DNA of 5,071 nt, taken from NCBI GenBank assembly GCA_016210245.1, contig JACQUR010000540.1, forward strand, positions 1 to 5,071, written 5' to 3'. The notes beneath the pieces were generated by a model. It was not told where the DNA came from. It worked only from the letters and a program-made list of their open reading frames with translations, and made no database searches. The DNA is from Chloroflexota bacterium. GTDB taxonomy: Bacteria > Chloroflexota > UBA6077 > JACQUR01. Shown here in pieces: positions 1-5,041 of this stretch. How positions within the stretch are numbered: position 1 is the first letter of the stretch; every line of letters begins with the position of its first letter. The position numbers and the translations under genes were made by a program.

Positions 1-72
1 GTGCCTGCCCCGGCCCCTGTGCCTGCCCCGGCCCCTGTGCCTGCCCCGGCCCCTGTGCCTGCCCCGGCCCCC
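1..72. repeat. 18-bp tandem repeat, four copies, coding GPGQAQ
   Basis: Four head-to-tail copies of an 18-bp unit (GTGCCTGCCCCGGCCCCT on the plus strand) fill positions 1-72. The only difference is the last base of the fourth copy (T to C). The array reaches the window edge, so the true copy number is unknown. Eighteen is a multiple of three, so gain or loss of copies keeps the frame. On the minus strand, in the frame of the gene that contains it, each unit encodes Gly-Pro-Gly-Gln-Ala-Gln. This is visible directly; that copy number varies is an inference. Confidence 0.9.
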
Positions 73-523
73 GTGGTTGGCCTTCCACCACCCGGGGCCG
101 CAGACGCCGCTCTACGGCGATCCACAGCCCGAGCCCCGCCAGGGCTGTGGGGGCGAGGGCAGCCATGGAGAGCGTAGCCAGCAGGTGTCCCACCGCGCCC
201 GGCGCCTCGCAGGCCAAGTAAGTCCGGGCGTCGAAGCGCTCCACTCGCCCCTGGTCGTCGGCCAGCCAGGTGCAGCGCGCGCGCGACAGCAGCGCCAGCG
301 CCCTGGCCCAGCGCAGCCGCGCGTGCGCCAGGTCGGGCGCGTAGAGCAGGAACTCGTCGTACCCGGGGTCGAGCAGGCGGCCCAGCCCGGCCCGCGGCGA
401 GCGCCGCAGGGTCGCTCGCTCCAGCACCTCGACCGTCGCGCCATCGTAGCGCGCCCGGGCGAACTCCCTGGCCCGCGCCTCCGTCTCCCCCAGAGCCAGC
501 AGCAGGACGCGACCGTGCCTCAG
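1..523 (-). CDS. Unidentified membrane-anchored protein, N-terminal part, with GPGQAQ repeats (partial)
   Basis: I do not recognise this family. About 174 codons are visible before the gene leaves the left edge. Residues 5-35 look like a first Rossmann-type strand and helix (RVLLLALGETEARAREF). A mixed hydrophobic/charged domain follows to about residue 108. One membrane segment covers about residues 110-137 and ends in a basic stop (ERRLRPR). Residues 152-174 are the GPGQAQ repeat. This layout would suit a surface-glycan enzyme with a linker before a later domain, but that is a guess. The frame was chosen because its composition and hydrophobic pattern are protein-like, whereas the ATG-initiated frame at 112-444 is Trp/Arg/Ser/Cys-rich like a shadow frame. 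The frame has no ATG, GTG or TTG before its conserved-looking start. The best candidate is CTG at 523, which overlaps the preceding stop as CTGA and has GGGGGAG 5 nt upstream. The start is therefore uncertain. Confidence 0.6.
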   Translation of the reverse strand, partial: MRHGRVLLLALGETEARAREFARARYDGATVEVLERATLRRSPRAGLGRLLDPGYDEFLLYAPDLAHARLRWARALALLSRARCTWLADDQGRVERFDARTYLACEAPGAVGHLLATLSMAALAPTALAGLGLWIAVERRLRPRVVEGQPRGPGQAQGPGQAQGPGQAQGPGQA

Positions 524-633
524 CGCTGCTCCCCCAGATCGCGTAGGATTGCTTCGACCCGGCGCTTCAGGTCCGGCAGGTCGCGCTCAACCACGTCCCG
601 GATGTGCAGCAGATAAACGCGGTCGTCCTTCAT
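520..633 (-). pseudogene. HEPN (DUF86-like) toxin remnant with internal deletion
   Basis: This is an open frame of only 37 codons (ATG at 633, TGA at 522-520). Full-length HEPN partners of MNT antitoxins are usually about 110 residues. Residues 1-13 (MKDDRVYLLHIRD) match the start I would expect for this family. Residues 14-37 (VVERDLPDLKRRVEAIL and onward) match its C-terminal helix. The helices between them, including the RxxxxH (Rx4-6H) motif that forms the RNase active site, are absent. The frame is intact across the junction, so this looks like an in-frame internal deletion and not decay by frameshift. It overlaps the upstream MNT gene by ATGA, the usual arrangement of the pair. The product cannot be an active HEPN RNase; whether the short peptide is made is unknown. 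The family match is from memory of its consensus, not from a search. Confidence 0.65.
529..535 (-). promoter_or_regulatory. Shine-Dalgarno-like site that supports a CTG start
   Basis: On the minus strand, GGGGGAG lies within the last codons of the HEPN remnant, 5 nt before the CTG at 523-521. Good spacing here, with no ATG, GTG or TTG nearby in that frame, is the main reason for proposing a CTG start by translational coupling. In G-rich sequence such a match can arise by chance. Confidence 0.4.
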
Positions 634-920
634 AGCGGGACTGCCTCCGCCAGAATCCGGTCGCGCAAGTACGGGCTAAGGCCGCCATCGGTGACGACGT
701 CCACTTTGCACGACAGCAGGTCCTCCAGATCCAGCCAGAAAGCCACGAGGTCCAGCAGGCTCCGGCCCTGCTCCATCTCGACCAGGAAGTCCACGTCGCT
801 GTCTGGCCTGGCCTCGCCCCGCGCGACCGAGCCGAAGACTCGCACGTTCCGAGCGCCATGTTGGGCCGCGAGGCGGAGGATGTCCTCGCGCCTGGCTTTC
901 AAGAGCTCGTCAATACCCAT
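630..920 (-). CDS. MNT-domain nucleotidyltransferase, antitoxin of a HEPN/MNT pair
   Basis: This is a 96-residue minimal nucleotidyltransferase. In the family, the MNT protein neutralises its HEPN RNase partner, in studied cases by transferring AMP groups to it. The signature is complete: GSVARG at 30-35, then SDVD at 41-44 with metal-binding Asp42 and Asp44, and the third acidic residue in KVDVV (Asp74). A C-terminal LRDRILAEA helix follows. The frame is open further upstream (to 1016), but ATG at 920 was chosen because MGIDELLKARREDIL gives the normal N-terminal helix and length, and the upstream extension is Arg/Ala-rich without family character. AGGG lies 8 nt before this ATG. The stop overlaps the HEPN remnant start by 4 nt. 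The gene itself looks functional although its partner is gutted. Confidence 0.88.
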   Translation of the reverse strand: MGIDELLKARREDILRLAAQHGARNVRVFGSVARGEARPDSDVDFLVEMEQGRSLLDLVAFWLDLEDLLSCKVDVVTDGGLSPYLRDRILAEAVPL

Positions 921-1020
921 CGTCCAGACCCTGGCCACACCCCGGCATTGCGGGCGCGCCCCACGCCGGTATACACCAGTTGCCGCCTCCGCTGCTCGGC
1001 CCCGGCTGGCGCACACTCCG

Positions 1021-1126
1021 CTTAGAGCGCCTTTCCAAACCGCCGAGACGCAGAGACGCCGAGTTCTCTAGTATAGAAGGATTCTCTGCGTCTCGGCGTC
1101 TCGGCAGTTTGGAAAGGCGCTCTAAG
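1021..1126. repeat. Large inverted repeat (43-bp arms, 20-nt loop) after wzt
   Basis: Arms at 1021-1063 and 1084-1126 are reverse complements at 40 of 43 positions, with a 20-nt loop at 1064-1083. The outer 20 bp (CTTAGAGCGCCTTTCCAAAC) are perfect. The inner part is built from GCCGAGACGC and GAGACGC blocks. Transcribed from either strand it would form a very stable hairpin. It starts 4 bp past the wzt stop, so it could end or protect the export operon mRNA, but no T-run follows on the minus strand, so it is not a canonical intrinsic terminator. Similar GAGACGCAGAG-type sequences are, in my recollection, dispersed in many environmental genomes, so a REP- or MITE-like element is the main alternative. 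No transposase or clear target duplication is visible. The adjoining 921-1020 shows no gene. Confidence 0.85.
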
Positions 1127-1130
1127 GGCG

Positions 1131-2423
1131 TCACCAGCCACGGAGGTGTGGTTTCGCTAACGGCGCTGTGGCGCCGCCGAGGCTGGTCTCGCCTGCCGGC
1201 CCGCCGAGGGTCCATTCGTAGGGCACGAAGACGAAGCCGCCGCGCGACTTGCTCACCCCCACCGGGCTCACGGATCCGTAGGCGCGCAGGTCGGTCTGGA
1301 GCTTGAAGCTGGCCATCACCCGAGGCTCGAAGTAGTTGGTGCGCACGTTCTGCTTCACTTTCACCTCGACGCGGTAGAGGCCGGGCAGCAGGGGCAGCCC
1401 CCGGAACCGGCACTCCAGCGTGTGGACGCCCGGCGCCAGACGCTGCGGCCCGAGGCCGTCGATGAGCATGTTGCCTGCGAACAGCGGCCCGTAGTCGCCC
1501 CGGATGGTCACGATGAAGGACGGATTCGCCACTTCCCGGAGCGCGCGGCAGCGCAGGCGCACTACCAGGTCGTCGCCGTAGTCGTAGACCTCGCACGCCT
1601 CCCCGCTCGGGCAGTGGAGGCTCACCTGCTCGACCGCCAGGAAGGCGCCCCCGGTGCCATCGAGCGGAGCGCCCTGCGCGATCTGGTCGCGGTCGAAGGC
1701 GTCCAGGTAGGCCCGCACCACCTCCTGGGCGGGCCCCTCCGCGACGATCCGGCCGTGGTCCAGCCAGATCACCCGGTCGCACATCAATTCCACGGCCGAG
1801 AGGTTGTGGGAGACGAACAGCACCGCGCAGCCCTGCTCGCGGAAAGCCAGCATCCGCCGTAGCGACCTGTCCTGGAACGAGAGGTCGCCCACCGACAGCA
1901 CCTCGTCCACCAGCAGCACGTCCGGGTCGACGTGGACGGCGACCGCGAAGCCGAGGCGGGCGTACATCCCGGCCGAGTAGCGCTTGACCGGGGTGTCGAT
2001 GAAGTCCGCTAGTTCGGCGAACTCGACGATGCGGTCGAAGCGCGCCCGCACCTCGCGCCGGCTGAGGCCCAGGAGCACGCCGTTGAGGTAGATGTTCTCC
2101 CGCCCGGTCAGCTCGCGGTGGAAGCCGGCCCCGAGGTTGATGAGCGAGGCCACGCGGCCCCGCACGTCGACCTCGCCCCGGGTGGACAGGGTGATGCCCG
2201 CCAGAAGCTTGAGCAGGGTGGTCTTGCCGGCGCCGTTGTGGCCGATGATGCCCAGCGATTGCCCCGGCCGCACCTCCAGGCTGACGTCCTGGAGCGCCCA
2301 GAGCGTCTCCCGCCCGCCCTGGCGGCGCAGCAGGTCGCTCGCCAGCCGGCGCAGGCTGCGCTGCTGGCCGAGCAGGTAGCGCTTCCACACGCCCCTCAGG
2401 CGCACGCCCGCCTGCCCAGCCAT
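1131..2423 (-). CDS. wzt: Polysaccharide ABC exporter ATPase with C-terminal glycan-recognition-like domain (Wzt type)
   Basis: This 430-residue ATPase powers export of a lipid-linked glycan across the inner membrane together with the adjacent permease. The nucleotide-binding domain occupies roughly residues 1-240. It has Walker A GHNGAGKT (61-68), the family's LGAGFHRELTGREN stretch (97-110), signature YSAGM (149-153), Walker B and catalytic Glu in DVLLVDE (168-174), the D-loop SVGD (177-180) and the switch His in SHN (His206). Residues from about 255 to 410 form a second, beta-rich domain. In O-antigen transporters such as E. coli O9a, this type of extension recognises the chain terminus of the glycan. 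Its presence argues for a surface polysaccharide and against a simple teichoic-acid ATPase. The ATG overlaps the permease stop (TGATG), so translation is probably coupled. The last 20 residues look unstructured. The substrate cannot be read from the sequence. Confidence 0.93.
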   Translation of the reverse strand: MAGQAGVRLRGVWKRYLLGQQRSLRRLASDLLRRQGGRETLWALQDVSLEVRPGQSLGIIGHNGAGKTTLLKLLAGITLSTRGEVDVRGRVASLINLGAGFHRELTGRENIYLNGVLLGLSRREVRARFDRIVEFAELADFIDTPVKRYSAGMYARLGFAVAVHVDPDVLLVDEVLSVGDLSFQDRSLRRMLAFREQGCAVLFVSHNLSAVELMCDRVIWLDHGRIVAEGPAQEVVRAYLDAFDRDQIAQGAPLDGTGGAFLAVEQVSLHCPSGEACEVYDYGDDLVVRLRCRALREVANPSFIVTIRGDYGPLFAGNMLIDGLGPQRLAPGVHTLECRFRGLPLLPGLYRVEVKVKQNVRTNYFEPRVMASFKLQTDLRAYGSVSPVGVSKSRGGFVFVPYEWTLGGPAGETSLGGATAPLAKPHLRGW

Positions 2424-3205
2424 CAGATCACGTCCGCCAGCACGGTATCGAAGAGCGCGAACAGCCGCTGGGCTACCAACAGCAGCGCGAGGCTCACCCC
2501 CGCCGCCAGGCCGAGCAGCCCCAGGTTGGGCTCGCCGGGCCCCAGCAGCGCGGTGCGGAAGGTCTCGATCACCACTGCCATCGGGTTGAGGAAGTACAGC
2601 CAGCCGACCTGCTCGGGCACCCGGTTGCCGGGATAGAGCACCGGCACGGCGTAGAGCAGCAGGCTCAGCACCAGCGGCAGCGCCCGCCCCACGTCGCGCC
2701 AGGCGACGTTGAGTGCGGCCAGGCCAAGCGCCACCGCGGCCATGAAGGTAGCCTGGATGAGCAGCAGCAGCGGCGCCAGCGCCACCCAGGGCGAGAGCGG
2801 GACGCGGAAGGCGAACATGAAGCCGGCCAGCACCAGGCCGGCGATGCCCACGTCCAGCAGGCGCGCCACCAGCGGATAGAGCACCAGCGCCTCGCGCGGG
2901 AAGTACACCTGGCGCACCAGGTCCATGTTGTTGACCAGGCTGTCCGTGCTCTCACCCACCGCGGTGGTGAAGTAGTGCCAGGGGATGAGGCCGGCCATCA
3001 GGAACACGGGGTAAGGGGTGTCGGAGACGCGCATGCCCAGCACCCGCTCCACCAGGAAGGTGAAGGCCCCGGTGAGCAGCAGCGGCTGAAGGACGATCCA
3101 GACATAGCCCAGGAAAGCCTGCTTGCTCCGCGCCTGGAGGTCGCGCAGCACCAGCACCCAGAGCAACTCGCGCCGTCCCCAGAGGGCCGGTATTCCCCGC
3201 TGCAC
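2423..3205 (-). CDS. wzm: ABC-2 type polysaccharide export permease (Wzm type)
   Basis: This is a 260-residue inner-membrane permease that forms the channel for glycan export with the downstream ATPase. The cytosolic N-terminus carries the family motif RDLQARSKQAFLGYVWIVLQ (21-40), which runs into the first membrane segment. Further hydrophobic segments lie near 67-85, 110-137, 144-172, 177-201 and 230-252, giving the six expected. Other family landmarks are FPREALVLYPL (102-112) and LNPMAVVIETFR (216-227). GTG at 3205 was chosen over an in-frame ATG at 3271 because the upstream stretch is Arg/Ala-rich and lies inside the phosphatase gene. The GTG shares its first G with that gene's TAG stop (TAGTG), and AGGTG sits 5 nt upstream. 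Pairing with the Wzt-type ATPase is clear from the 1-base overlap. Confidence 0.93.
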   Translation of the reverse strand: MQRGIPALWGRRELLWVLVLRDLQARSKQAFLGYVWIVLQPLLLTGAFTFLVERVLGMRVSDTPYPVFLMAGLIPWHYFTTAVGESTDSLVNNMDLVRQVYFPREALVLYPLVARLLDVGIAGLVLAGFMFAFRVPLSPWVALAPLLLLIQATFMAAVALGLAALNVAWRDVGRALPLVLSLLLYAVPVLYPGNRVPEQVGWLYFLNPMAVVIETFRTALLGPGEPNLGLLGLAAGVSLALLLVAQRLFALFDTVLADVI

Positions 3206-3840
3206 TAGTACACCTGCTCCAGGAGAGCGCGTGCGTTGTCCACGTGCGGCGCGGCGAGCAGCAGCTCGCACACCTCGCGCACCGCCCCCGCTCCGCCAGG
3301 GCGGGCGGTCACGTAGTGGCAGACCGCGCGCACCGCCCGCGCCGCGTCGGCCACGGCTACGGCCAGGCCGACGACCTGGAGCACGGGCAGGTCGTTCACG
3401 TCATCGCCCACGTAGGCCACCTGCTCGCGCGCGAGCCCGAGCCGCTCCAGCAGCGCGTCCAGGCAGGCCAGCTTGTCCTGGATGCCGCAGAACACGTCCT
3501 CGAGACGCAGCTTGGCCGCTCGGCTGCGTACGATCGGGCTGTCCTCGCCGGTCACGAGCGCCACGCACAGCCCCGCCTCGCGCACGAGCTGGAGGCCCAT
3601 CCCGTCACGGGTGTTGAACTTCTTCAGCACCTCGCCCGCGGGGCCGTAATACATGCCCCCGTCGGTCAACACCCCATCCACATCCAGCGCCAGCAGCCGC
3701 ACCCGGCGAGCCCGGGCCAGGAGGTCGGCCGCGTCAGTGCTGAGTCCTGAGTGCTGAGTCCTGAGTCCTGAGTGCTGAGTCCTGAGTGCTGAGTCCTGAG
3801 GACTGAGGACTGAGGACTGAGGACTGTCGACTCGGCTCAC
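3205..3840 (-). CDS. KdsC-family HAD phosphatase, probably acting on a nonulosonate 9-phosphate
   Basis: This is a HAD-superfamily (C0, capless) sugar-acid phosphatase of 211 residues from the GTG at 3840. Motif I is DVDGVLTDG (53-61) with nucleophile Asp53 and acid/base Asp55. Motif II Thr97 lies in LVTGED, motif III is Lys123, and motif IV is GDDVND (145-150). The C-terminal RPGGAGAVRE (180-189) is typical of the family. E. coli KdsC, as I recall it, reads TGRKAKLVEDRCATL at motif II; here Arg is replaced by Glu99, with Arg107 and Lys110 following. This is the pattern I recall for the Bacteroides KDN-9-phosphate phosphatase. With neuB directly upstream, a nonulosonate 9-phosphate is a likelier substrate than Kdo-8-phosphate. 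GTG 3840 overlaps the neuB stop as GTGA, but about the first 35 residues then derive from a heptamer repeat array. GTG at 3702, giving 165 residues, is the alternative start and would still include the whole domain. Neither has a convincing ribosome site. Confidence 0.88.
   Translation of the reverse strand: MSRVDSPQSSVLSPQDSALRTQHSGLRTQHSGLSTDAADLLARARRVRLLALDVDGVLTDGGMYYGPAGEVLKKFNTRDGMGLQLVREAGLCVALVTGEDSPIVRSRAAKLRLEDVFCGIQDKLACLDALLERLGLAREQVAYVGDDVNDLPVLQVVGLAVAVADAARAVRAVCHYVTARPGGAGAVREVCELLLAAPHVDNARALLEQVY
3211..3215 (-). promoter_or_regulatory. Ribosome binding site deciding the wzm GTG start
   Basis: AGGTG on the minus strand lies 5 nt before GTG at 3205, inside the last codons of the phosphatase gene. 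It supports the short 260-residue permease over the 282-residue reading. Confidence 0.6.
3736..3826. repeat. Heptanucleotide array, 13 units, in the 5' part of the phosphatase gene
   Basis: Thirteen uninterrupted 7-bp units are present. Nine are AGTGCTG or AGTCCTG (four and five copies, interleaved), followed by four AGGACTG units, written on the plus strand. At the junction, AGTCCTGAGGACT (3792-3804) is a perfect 6-bp palindrome around one G, so the array partly turns back on itself. Read on the minus strand the array contains no stop in any frame, and three units encode seven residues, seen as the repeated RTQHSGL. Heptamer arrays of this kind are known as short tandemly repeated repetitive sequences in cyanobacteria; relation to those is only by analogy. 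Confidence 0.95.
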
Positions 3841-4928
3841 GTCGCGTGGGTCTGCCAATCCAGCGCGTCCTTTGGAATGAGGGTGTCTTCGGGTACGTCG
3901 ATGGGCGCGATCCGTCCGACCACGTGGCGCAGGCGGTTGGCCGGGATGCCATTGCCCGGCCCTTTCAGAGCTAGCATGTCCTCGGTGATGACCGTGCCGG
4001 CTGGGATCCCGGCTCGGGCGACGACGCTCTTGGCCAGCCGCTCGCGCACCGGCTGCTCGGACGGCATGATGGTCTTGGTCGCCGAGCCCAGCGCCCGCTC
4101 GATGTTGCGAATATCGCGGACCAGCTTCTGGAGCCCCAGCGGCTCCAGCGAGGCGGCGTGGTCCGGGCCCGGCAGCGTCCGGTCCACGGTGAAGTGCCGC
4201 TCGATCACACAGGCGCCCAGCGTGGCCGCCGCTTCGCTGACCGCGATGCCGCGCTCGTGCCCGGAGTACCCCACCAGCACGTCGAAGGCCTCGCGATAGG
4301 TGCGCATCACGCGCAGATTGACCTCGTCGAAGCTCGAGGGGTAGGTGGAGGTACACTGGAGGAGGACGAGCTGGTCGTTGCAGCGGCGCACGCAGGCCAC
4401 CGCCTCGGCCACCTCGGCCATCGTGCTCATGCCGGTCGAGACGAGCATGGGCTTGCCCTTCCTGGCCAGGTGCTCGAGCAGGTCGAGGTTGGTCAGATCG
4501 GCGGACGCGACCTTGAAGGCCGGCACCCCCAGCTCGTCCAGGAAATCGCCGCTGCGCTTGTCCCAGGCGCTGCCGAGGAAGACCAGGCCGAGGTCCTGGG
4601 TGAGCTCCTTCAGGCGCCACCAGACCTCCTCGTCCAGCTCGAGCTTCTGGCGGTGTTCACCATAGGTGCTCCCGAAGGAGTTGGGCGAGAGGTAGGGCCG
4701 CTCCAGCGCCGCGCGGGTCAGGATGTCGCGGACCGATCGCTTCTGGAACTTGACGGCGTCAGCCCTCGCCTCGGCGGCGATCCGAATGAGCCGCCCGGCC
4801 AGCTCCTCGCTCCCGTTGTGGTTCACCCCGCCTTCGGCAATGACGAAGCACGGCTGGCCGTCCCCAACGAGGCGGTCGCCGATGCGCACAACCTTCGGCT
4901 CTTCTTGATGGCCGTTCTTATGCCACAC
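3837..4928 (-). CDS. neuB: NeuB-family nonulosonate (sialic-acid-type) synthase
   Basis: This 363-residue cytosolic enzyme condenses phosphoenolpyruvate with a six-carbon sugar (ManNAc, its 6-phosphate, mannose-6-phosphate or a relative) to form a nine-carbon acidic sugar. The TIM barrel covers about residues 14-280. It shows the start motif FVIAEGGVNHNG (28-39), DAVKFQ (57-62), TYGEHRQKLEL (88-98), VASADLTN (140-147), STGMST (164-169) and QCTSTYP (191-197). The metal-binding histidines lie in YSGHERG (His224) and ERHFT (His245), and DRTLPGPDHAASLEP (249-263) closes the phosphoenolpyruvate site. A C-terminal SAF/antifreeze-like domain (about 295-357) completes the normal two-domain length. 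GTG at 4928 was chosen because CTGGAGG lies just upstream. It is the first gene of the export block and overlaps the phosphatase GTG by 4 nt. The sugar substrate (Neu5Ac, KDN, legionaminate and so on) cannot be fixed from the sequence. Confidence 0.93.
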   Translation of the reverse strand: MWHKNGHQEEPKVVRIGDRLVGDGQPCFVIAEGGVNHNGSEELAGRLIRIAAEARADAVKFQKRSVRDILTRAALERPYLSPNSFGSTYGEHRQKLELDEEVWWRLKELTQDLGLVFLGSAWDKRSGDFLDELGVPAFKVASADLTNLDLLEHLARKGKPMLVSTGMSTMAEVAEAVACVRRCNDQLVLLQCTSTYPSSFDEVNLRVMRTYREAFDVLVGYSGHERGIAVSEAAATLGACVIERHFTVDRTLPGPDHAASLEPLGLQKLVRDIRNIERALGSATKTIMPSEQPVRERLAKSVVARAGIPAGTVITEDMLALKGPGNGIPANRLRHVVGRIAPIDVPEDTLIPKDALDWQTHAT

Positions 4929-4933
4929 AGCAA

Positions 4934-4940
4934 CCTCCAG
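4934..4940 (-). promoter_or_regulatory. Strong ribosome binding site of neuB
   Basis: CTGGAGG on the minus strand ends 5 nt before the GTG at 4928. It is the best Shine-Dalgarno match in the window and fixes the neuB start as GTG. Its strength fits neuB being the first gene of the transcript. Confidence 0.8.
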
Positions 4941-4944
4941 GATG

Positions 4945-5009
4945 AGTGCAGATTTGAGATTTGAGAGTGCAGATTTGAGAGTGCAGAGTGCAGAGTGAGG
5001 GGAGTGCAG
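4945..5009. repeat. Heptanucleotide array upstream of neuB
   Basis: Eight contiguous 7-bp units run from 4945 to 5000: AGTGCAG, ATTTGAG, ATTTGAG, AGTGCAG, ATTTGAG, AGTGCAG, AGTGCAG and AGTGAGG. Then come GG and one more AGTGCAG (5003-5009). The AGTGCAG unit differs by one base from the AGTGCTG unit of the array at 3736-3826. The array lies between the A/T-rich tract and the neuB ribosome site, so it would form most of the neuB leader if transcription starts in that tract. Confidence 0.93.
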
Positions 5010-5041
5010 ATTTTATTATTTTTTGTTGAGTATGAGGAAAA
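5010..5041 (-). promoter_or_regulatory. Possible neuB promoter
   Basis: Minus-strand TAAAAT (5015-5010) matches five of six bases of a sigma-70 type -10 box. A poor -35 candidate, TTTTCC (5041-5036), lies 20 nt upstream, which is too far for a good promoter. The local A/T richness makes chance matches easy. The position, about 80 bp before the first gene of the operon, is the main support. Confidence 0.2.

Noticed and set aside
1..177. Plus-strand open frame reading the left repeat as VPAPAP, ending at TAG 175-177
   Set aside because: After the repeat it becomes Arg/Pro-rich without protein-like character, and it opposes the better-supported minus-strand gene. It cannot be excluded as the tail of a plus-strand gene.
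112..444. ATG-initiated minus-strand frame of 110 codons at the left end
   Set aside because: Its composition (Trp, Arg, Ser and Cys rich) is that of a shadow frame. The frame read from CTG 523 through the same DNA has a normal hydrophobic pattern and a membrane helix.
921..1020. Promoter for the MNT gene (GTGTATACC on the minus strand)
   Set aside because: There is only a weak -10-like match and no -35 box at proper spacing.
1021..1126. Canonical Rho-independent terminator
   Set aside because: The stem is far longer than usual and no T-run follows on the minus strand, so it is reported only as an inverted repeat.
910..2388. Minus-strand frame of 492 codons across wzt
   Set aside because: It is an Arg/Pro/Ala/Gly-rich shadow of wzt, caused by high G+C, that runs through the hairpin.
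3736..3826. CRISPR array
   Set aside because: The units are 7 bp and directly adjacent with no spacers; the same holds for the array at 4945-5009 and, with 18-bp units, for 1-72.
3205..4620. Long minus-strand frame of 471 codons that includes the phosphatase domain
   Set aside because: Everything upstream of about 3840 is a shadow of neuB in another frame. Only the part from 3840 or 3702 is credible.
4158..4964. Plus-strand frame of 268 codons antisense to neuB
   Set aside because: It is a mirror of the well-supported neuB coding frame, with no recognisable domain or ribosome site.
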